From: Actinomadura barringtoniae
GTDB lineage: Bacteria > Actinomycetota > Actinomycetes > Streptosporangiales > Streptosporangiaceae
Length of the DNA stretch: 64,000 nt
Direction of reading: 5' to 3'
NCBI RefSeq assembly: GCF_017573505.1
Contig: NZ_JAGEOJ010000037.1
Location: 17,878 to 81,877, forward strand
In this document: piece after piece, positions 31,772-39,197 of the stretch
Layout: the number at the start of each line of letters is the position of its first letter
Numbering within the stretch: the first letter of the stretch is position 1
Program-made: the position numbers and the translations under genes
The notes under the pieces: generated by a model
The model's input: the letters and a program-made list of their open reading frames with translations, nothing else
What the model was told of the DNA's origin: nothing
Databases searched by the model: none

Positions 31772-34700
31772 CCGCGGTTCTTGATCCTTTGGTGCCGGCG
31801 CCCGCGCGCGGCGGCGCCGACAGCGAGAACGTCGTCGGCGCCCGCACCCTGATCGCCATCCAGGCCGTCAACATCTCCCGGCTGTCCACCCATCCGGTGC
31901 CGACCGTGCCGGGGACGCTGATCGTGGTGGCCGGGCAGGGTCCCAAGGACTCCAACGGCGCGGGCAAGTCCTCGTTCATCGCCTCGATCACCGCGCTGCT
32001 CGGCGACGAGCAGTGGCGGTTCGCCTCGGGCGCGCGGGCGGTCGCCGAGCTGCTGTTCAACGCCGAGCTGGCCGCCCAGGGCGAGAACCAGTGGGCCAGC
32101 GCCGACCACGGCTACATCGTCGGGGTCTTCGATTTCTCCGAGGAGAACGAGCGGCCCGAGGGCGAGGGGCCGGTCACGATCTGGCTGCGGGTGAACGCGG
32201 ACGCGCCGCACCTGGAGATCCGCTGGCGGCACGGCGTGCACCTGGCGGCGGCGCCGTCGGAGGCCGAGCGGGTGTCGCTCGCCGACCGGCGCTGGGCCGA
32301 GCTGCCGCGCAGCGCCGGGCGCCGCGACCTGGTCGCCAAGGACCTGAGCCGGGTGCTGTACGGCGGCCAGGTGCGCTGCGTGTCGTTCCTGTCGACCTCG
32401 GTGCGGTCCAAGGTCGCCACCAACCTGCTGTCGCAGCCGCTGAACGAGATCAGCCCGGAACGGATCTTCAGCGCGATCGCCGCGCTGACCGGCCTGGACC
32501 GGGAGCTGGAGGCCGAGCGCAAGTCGCGGGCCGAGGAGCACCGGGAGCGTGCCAAGGCCGCCGAGGCGATCGCGCGGCTCACCGAGTGGGAGCGCGAGGC
32601 GGCGTCGCTGCTGAAGACGTTCGACCGCCGCGACCGGGCCCGTGACGAGGTCGCGGGCGCGCTGCGGCACTGGCGGACCCGGCAGGCCCGGATGCTGGTG
32701 GACGCCGCCGAGGCCGACGCGGCGCACGCCGCCGAGCAGGAACGCCTCCACGAGGAGACCGCCGAGGCCGTCGCCGCGATCCGGGCCGCCGAACGCGAGG
32801 TCGAGCAGCTCACCGGCGGCGCGCTGGACGCGCAGCTCGGCGAGGCGGGCTCGGCGCTCGCCGACCTCAAGGGCCAGGCCGACAAGCTCGGCGCCGACAA
32901 GGCCGTCGCGCGCAACCGCCTAGAGGAGCTGCGCCGTCAGGTGTCCTCCCTGGAGGACCGGCAGCGCGAGGCCGACGGGCGCGACGAGGCGGCGGCGGGC
33001 AAGGAGCTGGCCGAGGCCGAGGGACGCCGCGACGAGGCGCAGCAGGAGTTCGGGATGGCCAGGGGCGCGGTGGCCCGGGCCGAACGCGCGCTCACCGAGG
33101 CCGAGGCGGGCGAGAGCAGCGCGCCCGCGCAGATCCGCGCGCTGGCGGGCGCCGGGATCGCCGCGGTCGGCCTGCTGGACGCGGTCGAGCTGGCCGAGGA
33201 CGTGCGCGAACGCTGGGAGGCCGCGCTCTGGCCGTACCGCGAGGCGGTCGTGGTCGGGTCCGGCGACCTGGAGACCGCGGCCGGGGCGCTGCGTTCGCTG
33301 CCCGGCTCGATGATCGTTCCGGCGGACGGCGATCTGGACCCCGATGGCAAGCCGCTGGACGGGCATCCAGAGGGCGTGAACTGCGGGCTGCCGCTCGGCC
33401 GCTTCTTCGCGGCCCTGGAGGGCGGCGACGGTACGGGCGTGGTGATCGTGGGCGGCTTCCCCGAGGCGATGACCGGCCGGGTCGCACGCGTCCAGGCCGC
33501 GCGGGCCGCGCTGGAGGCGTCCAAGGAGGCGCTGGAGGAGGCCAGGCAGCGTACCGCCGACACCGCCGCCGACGTCGCGCAGGCGCAGCGACGCCTGGCG
33601 GGCGCGCGGGCCGCCGCCGAGCTGGAGCTGGTCCGTGAGAAGATGACCGGCCTGCGCGAGCAGCTGGAGGAGCTGGCGGGCAGCGAGTCCAAGCTCGGCC
33701 CGCGCCTGGGCTCGGCCGAGCAGACGCTGCGCCGCCTGCAGGCCAAGGCCGACACGCGCGCCCTGGAGGTCGACCGGCTGCGCGGGCGCCGCGAGGGCCA
33801 CGAACGCGAACGGGACCGGATCCGCGGCAAGTCCGCCGAACTGGCCGACCGCCGCAACGCCCTCGAGCTGGAAAGCCTGGAGCGGGAGTGGGGCGGCTCG
33901 CGCGACGGCGCCGCCGAGTGGCTGGACGCCCTCGACGAGGACGAGCGGACCTGGACGCCCGACGAGTGGTGGCACAACGCCGAGAAGCACCTTTCGGAGG
34001 CGCTGCGGCGCGTGTTCCCCGACGGCGTCTCCGACGAGGACATGCCCGAGGAGGTCCGCTTCCTGCTGACCGAACGCGCCGAGGGCGAGGGCCGCCGCAC
34101 CGACCGCGAGCGCGCCACGTTCCCCCGCCTGGTCAAGGCGCTGGAGGCCTACCTGCGCCAGCAGGAGGACTACGAGCGCCACCAGCGGCGGCAGATCGAG
34201 GTGCAGCTGTCGGCCCGCCGCGCCGACCTGGACAAGGCCCAGAAGGGCGCCGACGAGGCCGCCGGCGCGGCCGAGGCGCACCGCACCGCCCTCACCGCCG
34301 CGATCCGGGCCCGGCTGGCGCGGGTCTCGGAGGAGTTCGAGAAGCTCGACGTCGCCTACGGCGGCTACGGCGCGACGCTGGAGTTCCCGACGCCCGAGCC
34401 GCCCGGCGACCCCGAGCAGGAGTGGCGCTGGCGGGTCACCCCCAAGTGGCGGCGATCGGACGGCCAGCGGTACGTGCCCTACAACCGGCGCGCCAACACC
34501 GCGCTCATGGACGAGAAGGCGGTGAAGCTGGTCTGCGCCGCGGCGCTGGCCAGCTCCGGCGGCGGCCGGCTCTGCCTCGTCCTGGACGAGCTGGGCCGCA
34601 ACCTCGGCAAGGAGCACCGCAAGGAGGCCGTCGCCCTCTTCCGCAAGATCGGCGAGACGCACGGCATCACGGTCATCGGCGCCCTGCAGGACGACATGGA

Positions 34701-34926
34701 GCCGTACGCCATCGACGCCTGCGGCCAGTACGTGAAGCTGCGCCGCTCGTCCGACACCATGGCCTACAACGAGCCGCCGGTCGTGGTCGGCTACGACGAG
34801 CACGAGCCCCGCGTACGGCTGCTGGCCCAGCAGATCAGCGAGTCGCGCCCGGACGTCGAGACGGACGCCGGCGCGGGCGTGGAGACCGACTCGCAGGCCG
34901 ATATCGAGGTGACCCCGGCCCCCTGA
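31768..34926 (+). CDS. SMC/MukB/JetC-like coiled-coil ABC ATPase
   Basis: 1052 aa. N-terminal ATPase half with Walker A QGPKDSNGAGKSS (about 57-69); first coiled coil (about 240-440), very rich in Ala, Glu and Arg; a hinge-like globular segment (about 450-565: AVGLLDAVELAEDV to GVVIVGGFPEAM); second coiled coil interrupted by an acidic/Trp-rich globular insertion (about 705-800, EWLDALDEDERTWTPDEWWHNAEKH); C-terminal ATPase half with Walker B LCLVLDELGRN (Asp940, Glu941) and a His-containing switch region. No LSGGE-type signature is visible; the equivalent segment is near NTALMDEKAVKLV. The architecture is that of condensin-like motors (MukB, MksB, JetC) rather than SbcC, since there is no CxxC hook. 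ATG 31768 overlaps the preceding stop and follows GGGGGGAG. Confidence 0.85.
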   Translation: MTAVLDPLVPAPARGGADSENVVGARTLIAIQAVNISRLSTHPVPTVPGTLIVVAGQGPKDSNGAGKSSFIASITALLGDEQWRFASGARAVAELLFNAELAAQGENQWASADHGYIVGVFDFSEENERPEGEGPVTIWLRVNADAPHLEIRWRHGVHLAAAPSEAERVSLADRRWAELPRSAGRRDLVAKDLSRVLYGGQVRCVSFLSTSVRSKVATNLLSQPLNEISPERIFSAIAALTGLDRELEAERKSRAEEHRERAKAAEAIARLTEWEREAASLLKTFDRRDRARDEVAGALRHWRTRQARMLVDAAEADAAHAAEQERLHEETAEAVAAIRAAEREVEQLTGGALDAQLGEAGSALADLKGQADKLGADKAVARNRLEELRRQVSSLEDRQREADGRDEAAAGKELAEAEGRRDEAQQEFGMARGAVARAERALTEAEAGESSAPAQIRALAGAGIAAVGLLDAVELAEDVRERWEAALWPYREAVVVGSGDLETAAGALRSLPGSMIVPADGDLDPDGKPLDGHPEGVNCGLPLGRFFAALEGGDGTGVVIVGGFPEAMTGRVARVQAARAALEASKEALEEARQRTADTAADVAQAQRRLAGARAAAELELVREKMTGLREQLEELAGSESKLGPRLGSAEQTLRRLQAKADTRALEVDRLRGRREGHERERDRIRGKSAELADRRNALELESLEREWGGSRDGAAEWLDALDEDERTWTPDEWWHNAEKHLSEALRRVFPDGVSDEDMPEEVRFLLTERAEGEGRRTDRERATFPRLVKALEAYLRQQEDYERHQRRQIEVQLSARRADLDKAQKGADEAAGAAEAHRTALTAAIRARLARVSEEFEKLDVAYGGYGATLEFPTPEPPGDPEQEWRWRVTPKWRRSDGQRYVPYNRRANTALMDEKAVKLVCAAALASSGGGRLCLVLDELGRNLGKEHRKEAVALFRKIGETHGITVIGALQDDMEPYAIDACGQYVKLRRSSDTMAYNEPPVVVGYDEHEPRVRLLAQQISESRPDVETDAGAGVETDSQADIEVTPAP

Positions 34927-34945
34927 TCGGGCAGGATGCGGGGCC

Positions 34946-37900
34946 ATGCGCGTCGAGGAACTGCTGGCCGAGATCGAGCCGCTGTCGCATGGTGAGCGGT
35001 GCCGCAGGCTGGCCCTGCACGTCGGCCGAGGCCTGCTGTCGGACCAGCTCGCGACGGACCAGCTCACGACGGACCAGCCCGCGACGGACCAGCCCGTGTC
35101 AGACGAGCTCGCCGAACTGGGCGCGCTCGGCTACTACGAGCGCTCGCTCGCCCTCCTGATCGCGTCGGCGGCCAAGAACCGGCCCGCACTGGAGCACCTG
35201 GCGGCGGCCATGCGCGACCCGGCCGCCGACCTCGCGCAGGCGGCGATCAGCTGGTCGGCGCGGCTCGGCGTCGGGGTGGAGGCGTTCGCCGCCCTGCTGG
35301 ACGACGCGCCCGCCGCCACCCGTACCGCCGCCTACCGCGCGATCCGGCGCTGGCGGCGCGCCGACCTGGCCGAGGCGCTGATCGAACGGGTCGCCGGGCG
35401 GTGGGGCGAGGCCGAGGCCGCCGCGCTGCTGCCCGCGTGCAGTGAGGACGTCGCCCGCGAACGGCTCGGCGCGCTCTCGCACGCCGTGCCCAACTGGAAG
35501 TCGTTCGGGCGCGCCCACCCCGGCCTCATGCTCGACCACGCCGACGCCGAGCTCGCCTCGCTCCCGGCCGCCACGCAGCGGTTCTGGTGGTGGCACGCGC
35601 CGGGGATCGCGGCGGCCATCCCGTACGACCCGAGCCGGGTCATCGGGCTGCTGGAGCGGCACTGGACGGAAGGTCCCGTACCGCAGGCGATCGAGCCGCA
35701 CCTCGGCGTGCTCATGGACGCCGACCCGCAGCGCGTGCTCCGGCTGCTGCTCGCCGAGAGCCACCGGCCCTACCTCTCGCTGCGGCGCCGCTCGCTCAGG
35801 GAACGGATCGCCAGGCTGGACGAGGCGGACATCGCCGAGGTCGCACGGGCCGTCCGCTCCGACGACTACGCACTGCTGCTCCTGCTCAAGGTGTTCCCGC
35901 CGAGCCGCCGGGAGCGGATCTTCGAGCTGGCGATGGACGGCATCGACCTGAGCACCGCCGAGCTCGACGAGGCCCTGCTCAACGTGCTGCCCGCCGGCCT
36001 GCGGACCGCGCACGCACGGCGGATGCTGAGGCTGCGCCGCGTGGCCGAGACCCCGCACACCTACTGGCGGACGCAGTCGTTCCTGCCGTTCGACGAGGCG
36101 CTGCCCGTGCTCGGGGCGGTCACCCGGCGGCAGGACGCCGACGAGCGCGCGAGCGGCTACGCCGACCTGATCGCGTGCGCGGGCCGCAGCCGCGACCCGC
36201 AGATGTTGACGCGGCTCTTCGACGCTCTCGGCAGGCTCCGCAACGAGCAGGACCCGGTGCGTTCGATCGCCCTGGGAGCGCTGGCGCGGATCCCGGGCCA
36301 GGCGATCCGGGTGGAGCACGGCGAGGCGTTCCTCCGGCTGACCGATGACGCTCTGGCAGCCCGCGACTGCTCGTACGCGACCCGCGACGCCCTCGGCGCC
36401 ATCGCCCGCCAGATCTGCCTCCAGGGCGCGATCCGCAATGATCATGAGCTGCTGGCGGTCGGCCTCGACATGATCACCAAGCTCACCGGGCATGTCGAGC
36501 ACATCGGGTTCGGCCGCCTGGACACCGTGCTGCGGCGCGGCTCCGAGCACGACCTGGTGCGGGCGCTCGCGCCGCGCCTGGCCAAGTCGGGCAAGCGCGG
36601 CAACCACCGGCTGGCGCTCAACCTCGCCCGCGCCCTCGGCCGTCGCGCGTACGACGTTCCGGCGCTGCAGGAGGCGCTCGAGGTCGCGACCGGGGTCAAG
36701 GACACGAGCATCGCCAAGATCGCGATCTCGCTGTGGCTCGCCGCGCCCCGCACGCGCGCCGAGCGCGTGGCGGTCCTGCTCCAGCGGGACGCCTCGGCGG
36801 TGACGCTCTCGGACGTCCTCGCCGTCGTCGCGACCGACCGCACCGACCTGCTGAGCTCGGCCGCCCTGGCCGGGACCTCGCCGGAGGGGCGCTTCTGGCG
36901 GCCGAACGTGGTGTTCGTCCCGTCGGCGCAGCGCGCCTGGATGCGCCGCTGGACCGCCCGCCAGCGCGCGGACTACCTGCTGCTCCAGCATCTGGTGGCG
37001 CGGGACGAGGGCACGACCTCGTCGCGGCGCGGCGAGGCGGTCCGTGCGATCGGTGAGGTCCCCGGCATCGGCGCCGAGGAGCTGCGGCCCTATCTCGGCG
37101 ACGACGAGTTGCGCCGCATCGCGCTGACCGCCGCGCCCTGGATCGCCACCCCGCAGGACATGCTGCCGGAGTTGCTGCAGGCCGCCTCTGGCGACGACGC
37201 GCACGTCTCGGTCTACGCCGCCACCCGCGCGGCCCGGTTCGTTCCGCCGAGCGCGCTGGCCGCCCACCTCGGCCCGGTGATGACCGACGGCAAGATCACG
37301 GCGCGCAAGGAGGCGCTGCGGATCCTGCTGCACAACCGCGTCCCGGACGCGATGACGCTGATCGCCGCCGCCTGGGACGACCCCGGCCAGCACCGTGACG
37401 TCCGCGCCGCCATCGCCTCCGCCCTACGGACCCGGCTGGGCGACCCGGAGGCGATGCGCATCCTGACCGAGGCGGCGAACGGCCCGCGCGACGTGGCCCG
37501 CCAGGTCGTCGGCACCTCGCCGATCTACGTGGAGGAGCGCCACCGCGACGCCTACGCCGCGTTGGTCCTGGAGGTCGCCCGTTCGGCCGACCCGGAGGCC
37601 CGCGAGGTGGCGCTGCCCGCGCTCCCCGCGTGGGCACCGTGGGCGCCCGAGGCGCCGACCGTGCTGGCGTCCCTGGTCACCGACCTGGACGTGACCCACT
37701 GGCGTCCCGCCCTCGACGCCCTGGTCGCCTGCGCGGCCAACGGCTCGGGCACCGCCGACCTGGCGTCGGCCGCGTCCACGCTCGCCACCGCCTCCACCTC
37801 CGCCTCCGAGCCCGACGCCGAGGAAGAACGCGACATCCCGGCGTCCCAGCGTCTCGCGGCCCTGGTCGAGGCCACCCTGACCCGCGCCGCGGGCAACCGT

Positions 37901-38338
37901 GAGGCCGCCGAGCCCGCGATCCGCGCGCTGGACGACCGGCTTCCCGAGCCCCTCGCGTCCGAGCTGCTGGCCGCCACGATCCGCTGGCAGAACGCCGCGG
38001 ACAAGATCGACGCACTCGCCGCCCGCGACATGGGCGGCGTCCTGGCCATCTCCCGCGTCGCCGGCTTCCTCGCGTACGGGCCGAACGGCGAGGAGCCCGA
38101 CTGGATGCCCTGCACACCGATCGGCGCGCCCGAGCCCGAGGACGTGCTCCCCCACGCCGTCCGCCTGGCCTCCCGCGGCGACCTGCCGGGCGGGCTCTTC
38201 GCCTGCGCCCTGGCCGGTCACCACGGCGAGGCGGCGGGATGGCCCGAGGAGTGGCGGGCCGTCCTCCGCGGGCTGCGCGCCCACTCCCACCCGGACGTCG
38301 TCTTCGCCGCCCGGGCCGTTCTGACGGCCGAGGAGTGA
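34946..38338 (+). CDS. Large HEAT/ARM-like alpha-solenoid protein of the SMC-like operon
   Basis: 1130 aa. No enzyme motif, signal peptide or membrane helix is visible. From about residue 55 to the end the sequence is repeated pairs of amphipathic helices, for example AAAMRDPAADLAQAAISWSA, EALIERVAGRWGEAEAAALL and VSVYAATRAARFVPPSALAAHL, with Asp/Pro turns, as in HEAT or Armadillo solenoids. Residues about 32-52 are a five-residue repeat (TDQxA) encoded by 15-bp DNA repeats at 35045-35100. It starts 19 bp after the SMC ATPase stop in the same direction. It is presumably a scaffold or regulator of the ATPase; HEAT proteins are regulatory subunits of eukaryotic condensin and cohesin, but homology is not claimed. 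It converges with the gene at 38340 with one base between stops. Confidence 0.7.
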   Translation: MRVEELLAEIEPLSHGERCRRLALHVGRGLLSDQLATDQLTTDQPATDQPVSDELAELGALGYYERSLALLIASAAKNRPALEHLAAAMRDPAADLAQAAISWSARLGVGVEAFAALLDDAPAATRTAAYRAIRRWRRADLAEALIERVAGRWGEAEAAALLPACSEDVARERLGALSHAVPNWKSFGRAHPGLMLDHADAELASLPAATQRFWWWHAPGIAAAIPYDPSRVIGLLERHWTEGPVPQAIEPHLGVLMDADPQRVLRLLLAESHRPYLSLRRRSLRERIARLDEADIAEVARAVRSDDYALLLLLKVFPPSRRERIFELAMDGIDLSTAELDEALLNVLPAGLRTAHARRMLRLRRVAETPHTYWRTQSFLPFDEALPVLGAVTRRQDADERASGYADLIACAGRSRDPQMLTRLFDALGRLRNEQDPVRSIALGALARIPGQAIRVEHGEAFLRLTDDALAARDCSYATRDALGAIARQICLQGAIRNDHELLAVGLDMITKLTGHVEHIGFGRLDTVLRRGSEHDLVRALAPRLAKSGKRGNHRLALNLARALGRRAYDVPALQEALEVATGVKDTSIAKIAISLWLAAPRTRAERVAVLLQRDASAVTLSDVLAVVATDRTDLLSSAALAGTSPEGRFWRPNVVFVPSAQRAWMRRWTARQRADYLLLQHLVARDEGTTSSRRGEAVRAIGEVPGIGAEELRPYLGDDELRRIALTAAPWIATPQDMLPELLQAASGDDAHVSVYAATRAARFVPPSALAAHLGPVMTDGKITARKEALRILLHNRVPDAMTLIAAAWDDPGQHRDVRAAIASALRTRLGDPEAMRILTEAANGPRDVARQVVGTSPIYVEERHRDAYAALVLEVARSADPEAREVALPALPAWAPWAPEAPTVLASLVTDLDVTHWRPALDALVACAANGSGTADLASAASTLATASTSASEPDAEEERDIPASQRLAALVEATLTRAAGNREAAEPAIRALDDRLPEPLASELLAATIRWQNAADKIDALAARDMGGVLAISRVAGFLAYGPNGEEPDWMPCTPIGAPEPEDVLPHAVRLASRGDLPGGLFACALAGHHGEAAGWPEEWRAVLRGLRAHSHPDVVFAARAVLTAEE

Positions 38339-38339
38339 C

Positions 38340-38819
38340 TCACCCGTAGCGACGGCGGCGGATCGCGTAGGCGACCGTGACCGCCGCCAGCAGCGGGCCC
38401 CAGGCGACCAGCGGCAGGTAGCAGGCGTAGAAGATCACGGCCTTGGCGCCGTGCGGGAACTCCGGATCGGGATCGGACCCGAACGAGAAGGCCAGCTGCG
38501 TCCAGAGGAGCATCAGCGCCACCGACCCGAGCGCGGCCGGGATGATCGCCGCCGGCGGCCTGATCCTCCTGCCGCGCAGGAACGGCACCCAGCGCGGCCA
38601 GACCTCGCCCCACGGCCGGACCAGGCCCATGCTGAGGAACGCGACCGCCTCGGAGACCGTGGTCAGCACGATCACGTACGGCAGCATGAACCAGTCGTTC
38701 GGCGCCTGCGAGCCGGTGAACCCGGCGGGCAGGCCGAGGGCGAACAGGATCCGCCAGATGCCCGAGGGCAGCGCGAGCCACAGCGTCGCCTGCGCGGCCC
38801 GGTCCGCCCAGCGCGGCAC
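38340..38819 (-). CDS. Four-helix membrane protein of unknown function (DUF3995-like)
   Basis: About 159 aa. Four hydrophobic segments are visible: ATLWLALPSGIWRILFALGL, WFMLPYVIVLTTVSEAVAFLSMGL, AAIIPAALGSVALMLLWTQLAF and VIFYACYLPLVAWGPLLAAVTVAYAI, with a basic loop (RWVPFLRGRRIRP) between helices 2 and 3 and an Arg-rich C-terminus. It resembles small actinobacterial integral membrane proteins of the DUF3995 type; function unknown. The start is uncertain: GTG 38819 lacks a clear Shine-Dalgarno, and the frame is open upstream into the small peptide gene, whose translation may deliver ribosomes here. Confidence 0.65.
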   Translation of the reverse strand: MPRWADRAAQATLWLALPSGIWRILFALGLPAGFTGSQAPNDWFMLPYVIVLTTVSEAVAFLSMGLVRPWGEVWPRWVPFLRGRRIRPPAAIIPAALGSVALMLLWTQLAFSFGSDPDPEFPHGAKAVIFYACYLPLVAWGPLLAAVTVAYAIRRRRYG

Positions 38820-38845
38820 CGGGCCCGCCGTCGCCTGAGCAGCCG

Positions 38846-38953
38846 TCAGCTGAGCAGCATCGCCGCCGCGATGATCGCGGTCATCGCCGCGACCACCAGC
38901 AGCTTGATCCTGACCGCCTGGCTGAACGGGAACTTCGTGCTGAACGGGAACAT
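38846..38953 (-). CDS. 35-residue hydrophobic small protein
   Basis: 35 aa. The peptide begins MFPFSTKFPFSQAVRIK and continues with a single hydrophobic helix (LLVVAAMTAIIAAAMLLS), a likely single-pass membrane microprotein. Support: ATG 38953 follows GGGAGGA with 5 nt spacing, a far better ribosome site than most genes here, and the stop lies about 27 bp ahead of the next membrane protein gene on the same strand. Similar tiny hydrophobic proteins accompany membrane proteins in actinomycetes. The role is unknown; it may be a subunit or a leader for the downstream gene. Confidence 0.6.
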   Translation of the reverse strand: MFPFSTKFPFSQAVRIKLLVVAAMTAIIAAAMLLS

Positions 38954-39138
38954 CGCGTCCTCCCAAGGTGTGTGCCATGCACCCAAGATCTCGCCGGGGA
39001 GGCCCCGCGGACCTCCCCCGCGAGACCGGCGGGCCTCCCCCGCGCAGGGGAATTGGTGGTGGCGGGGGGTGGCGTCGATCTGGAACGCGGTCCGTTAAGG
39101 CTGATGTGAACGCCGGAGTCAGGGATGATCGATCCGCG

Positions 39139-39157
39139 CGAACGCAGGGGGCGTTCG
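39139..39157. promoter_or_regulatory. Inverted repeat CGAACGC-N5-GCGTTCG before kinase gene
   Basis: Perfect 7-bp arms with an AGGGG spacer lie 40 bp upstream of the Ser/Thr kinase GTG at 39198. The size fits an operator or a small leader hairpin. The wider divergent gap (38954-39197) also holds GC-rich imperfect inverted repeats around CCTCCCCCGCG. Confidence 0.4.
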
Positions 39158-39197
39158 GGGCGTCACACAAACGAGAGAATCTTGGTGAGGAGCTGAC

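Noticed and set aside
31768..34926. SMC-like ATPase as a second SbcC/Rad50
   Set aside because: No CxxC zinc hook is present in the middle; a hinge-like globular segment is there instead, and no SbcD-like nuclease adjoins.
28889..38338. Plain Wadjet (JetABCD) assignment
   Set aside because: No JetD-like Toprim/nuclease is visible, there is an extra small gene, and the last gene is a solenoid protein; similarity to Jet proteins is by architecture only.
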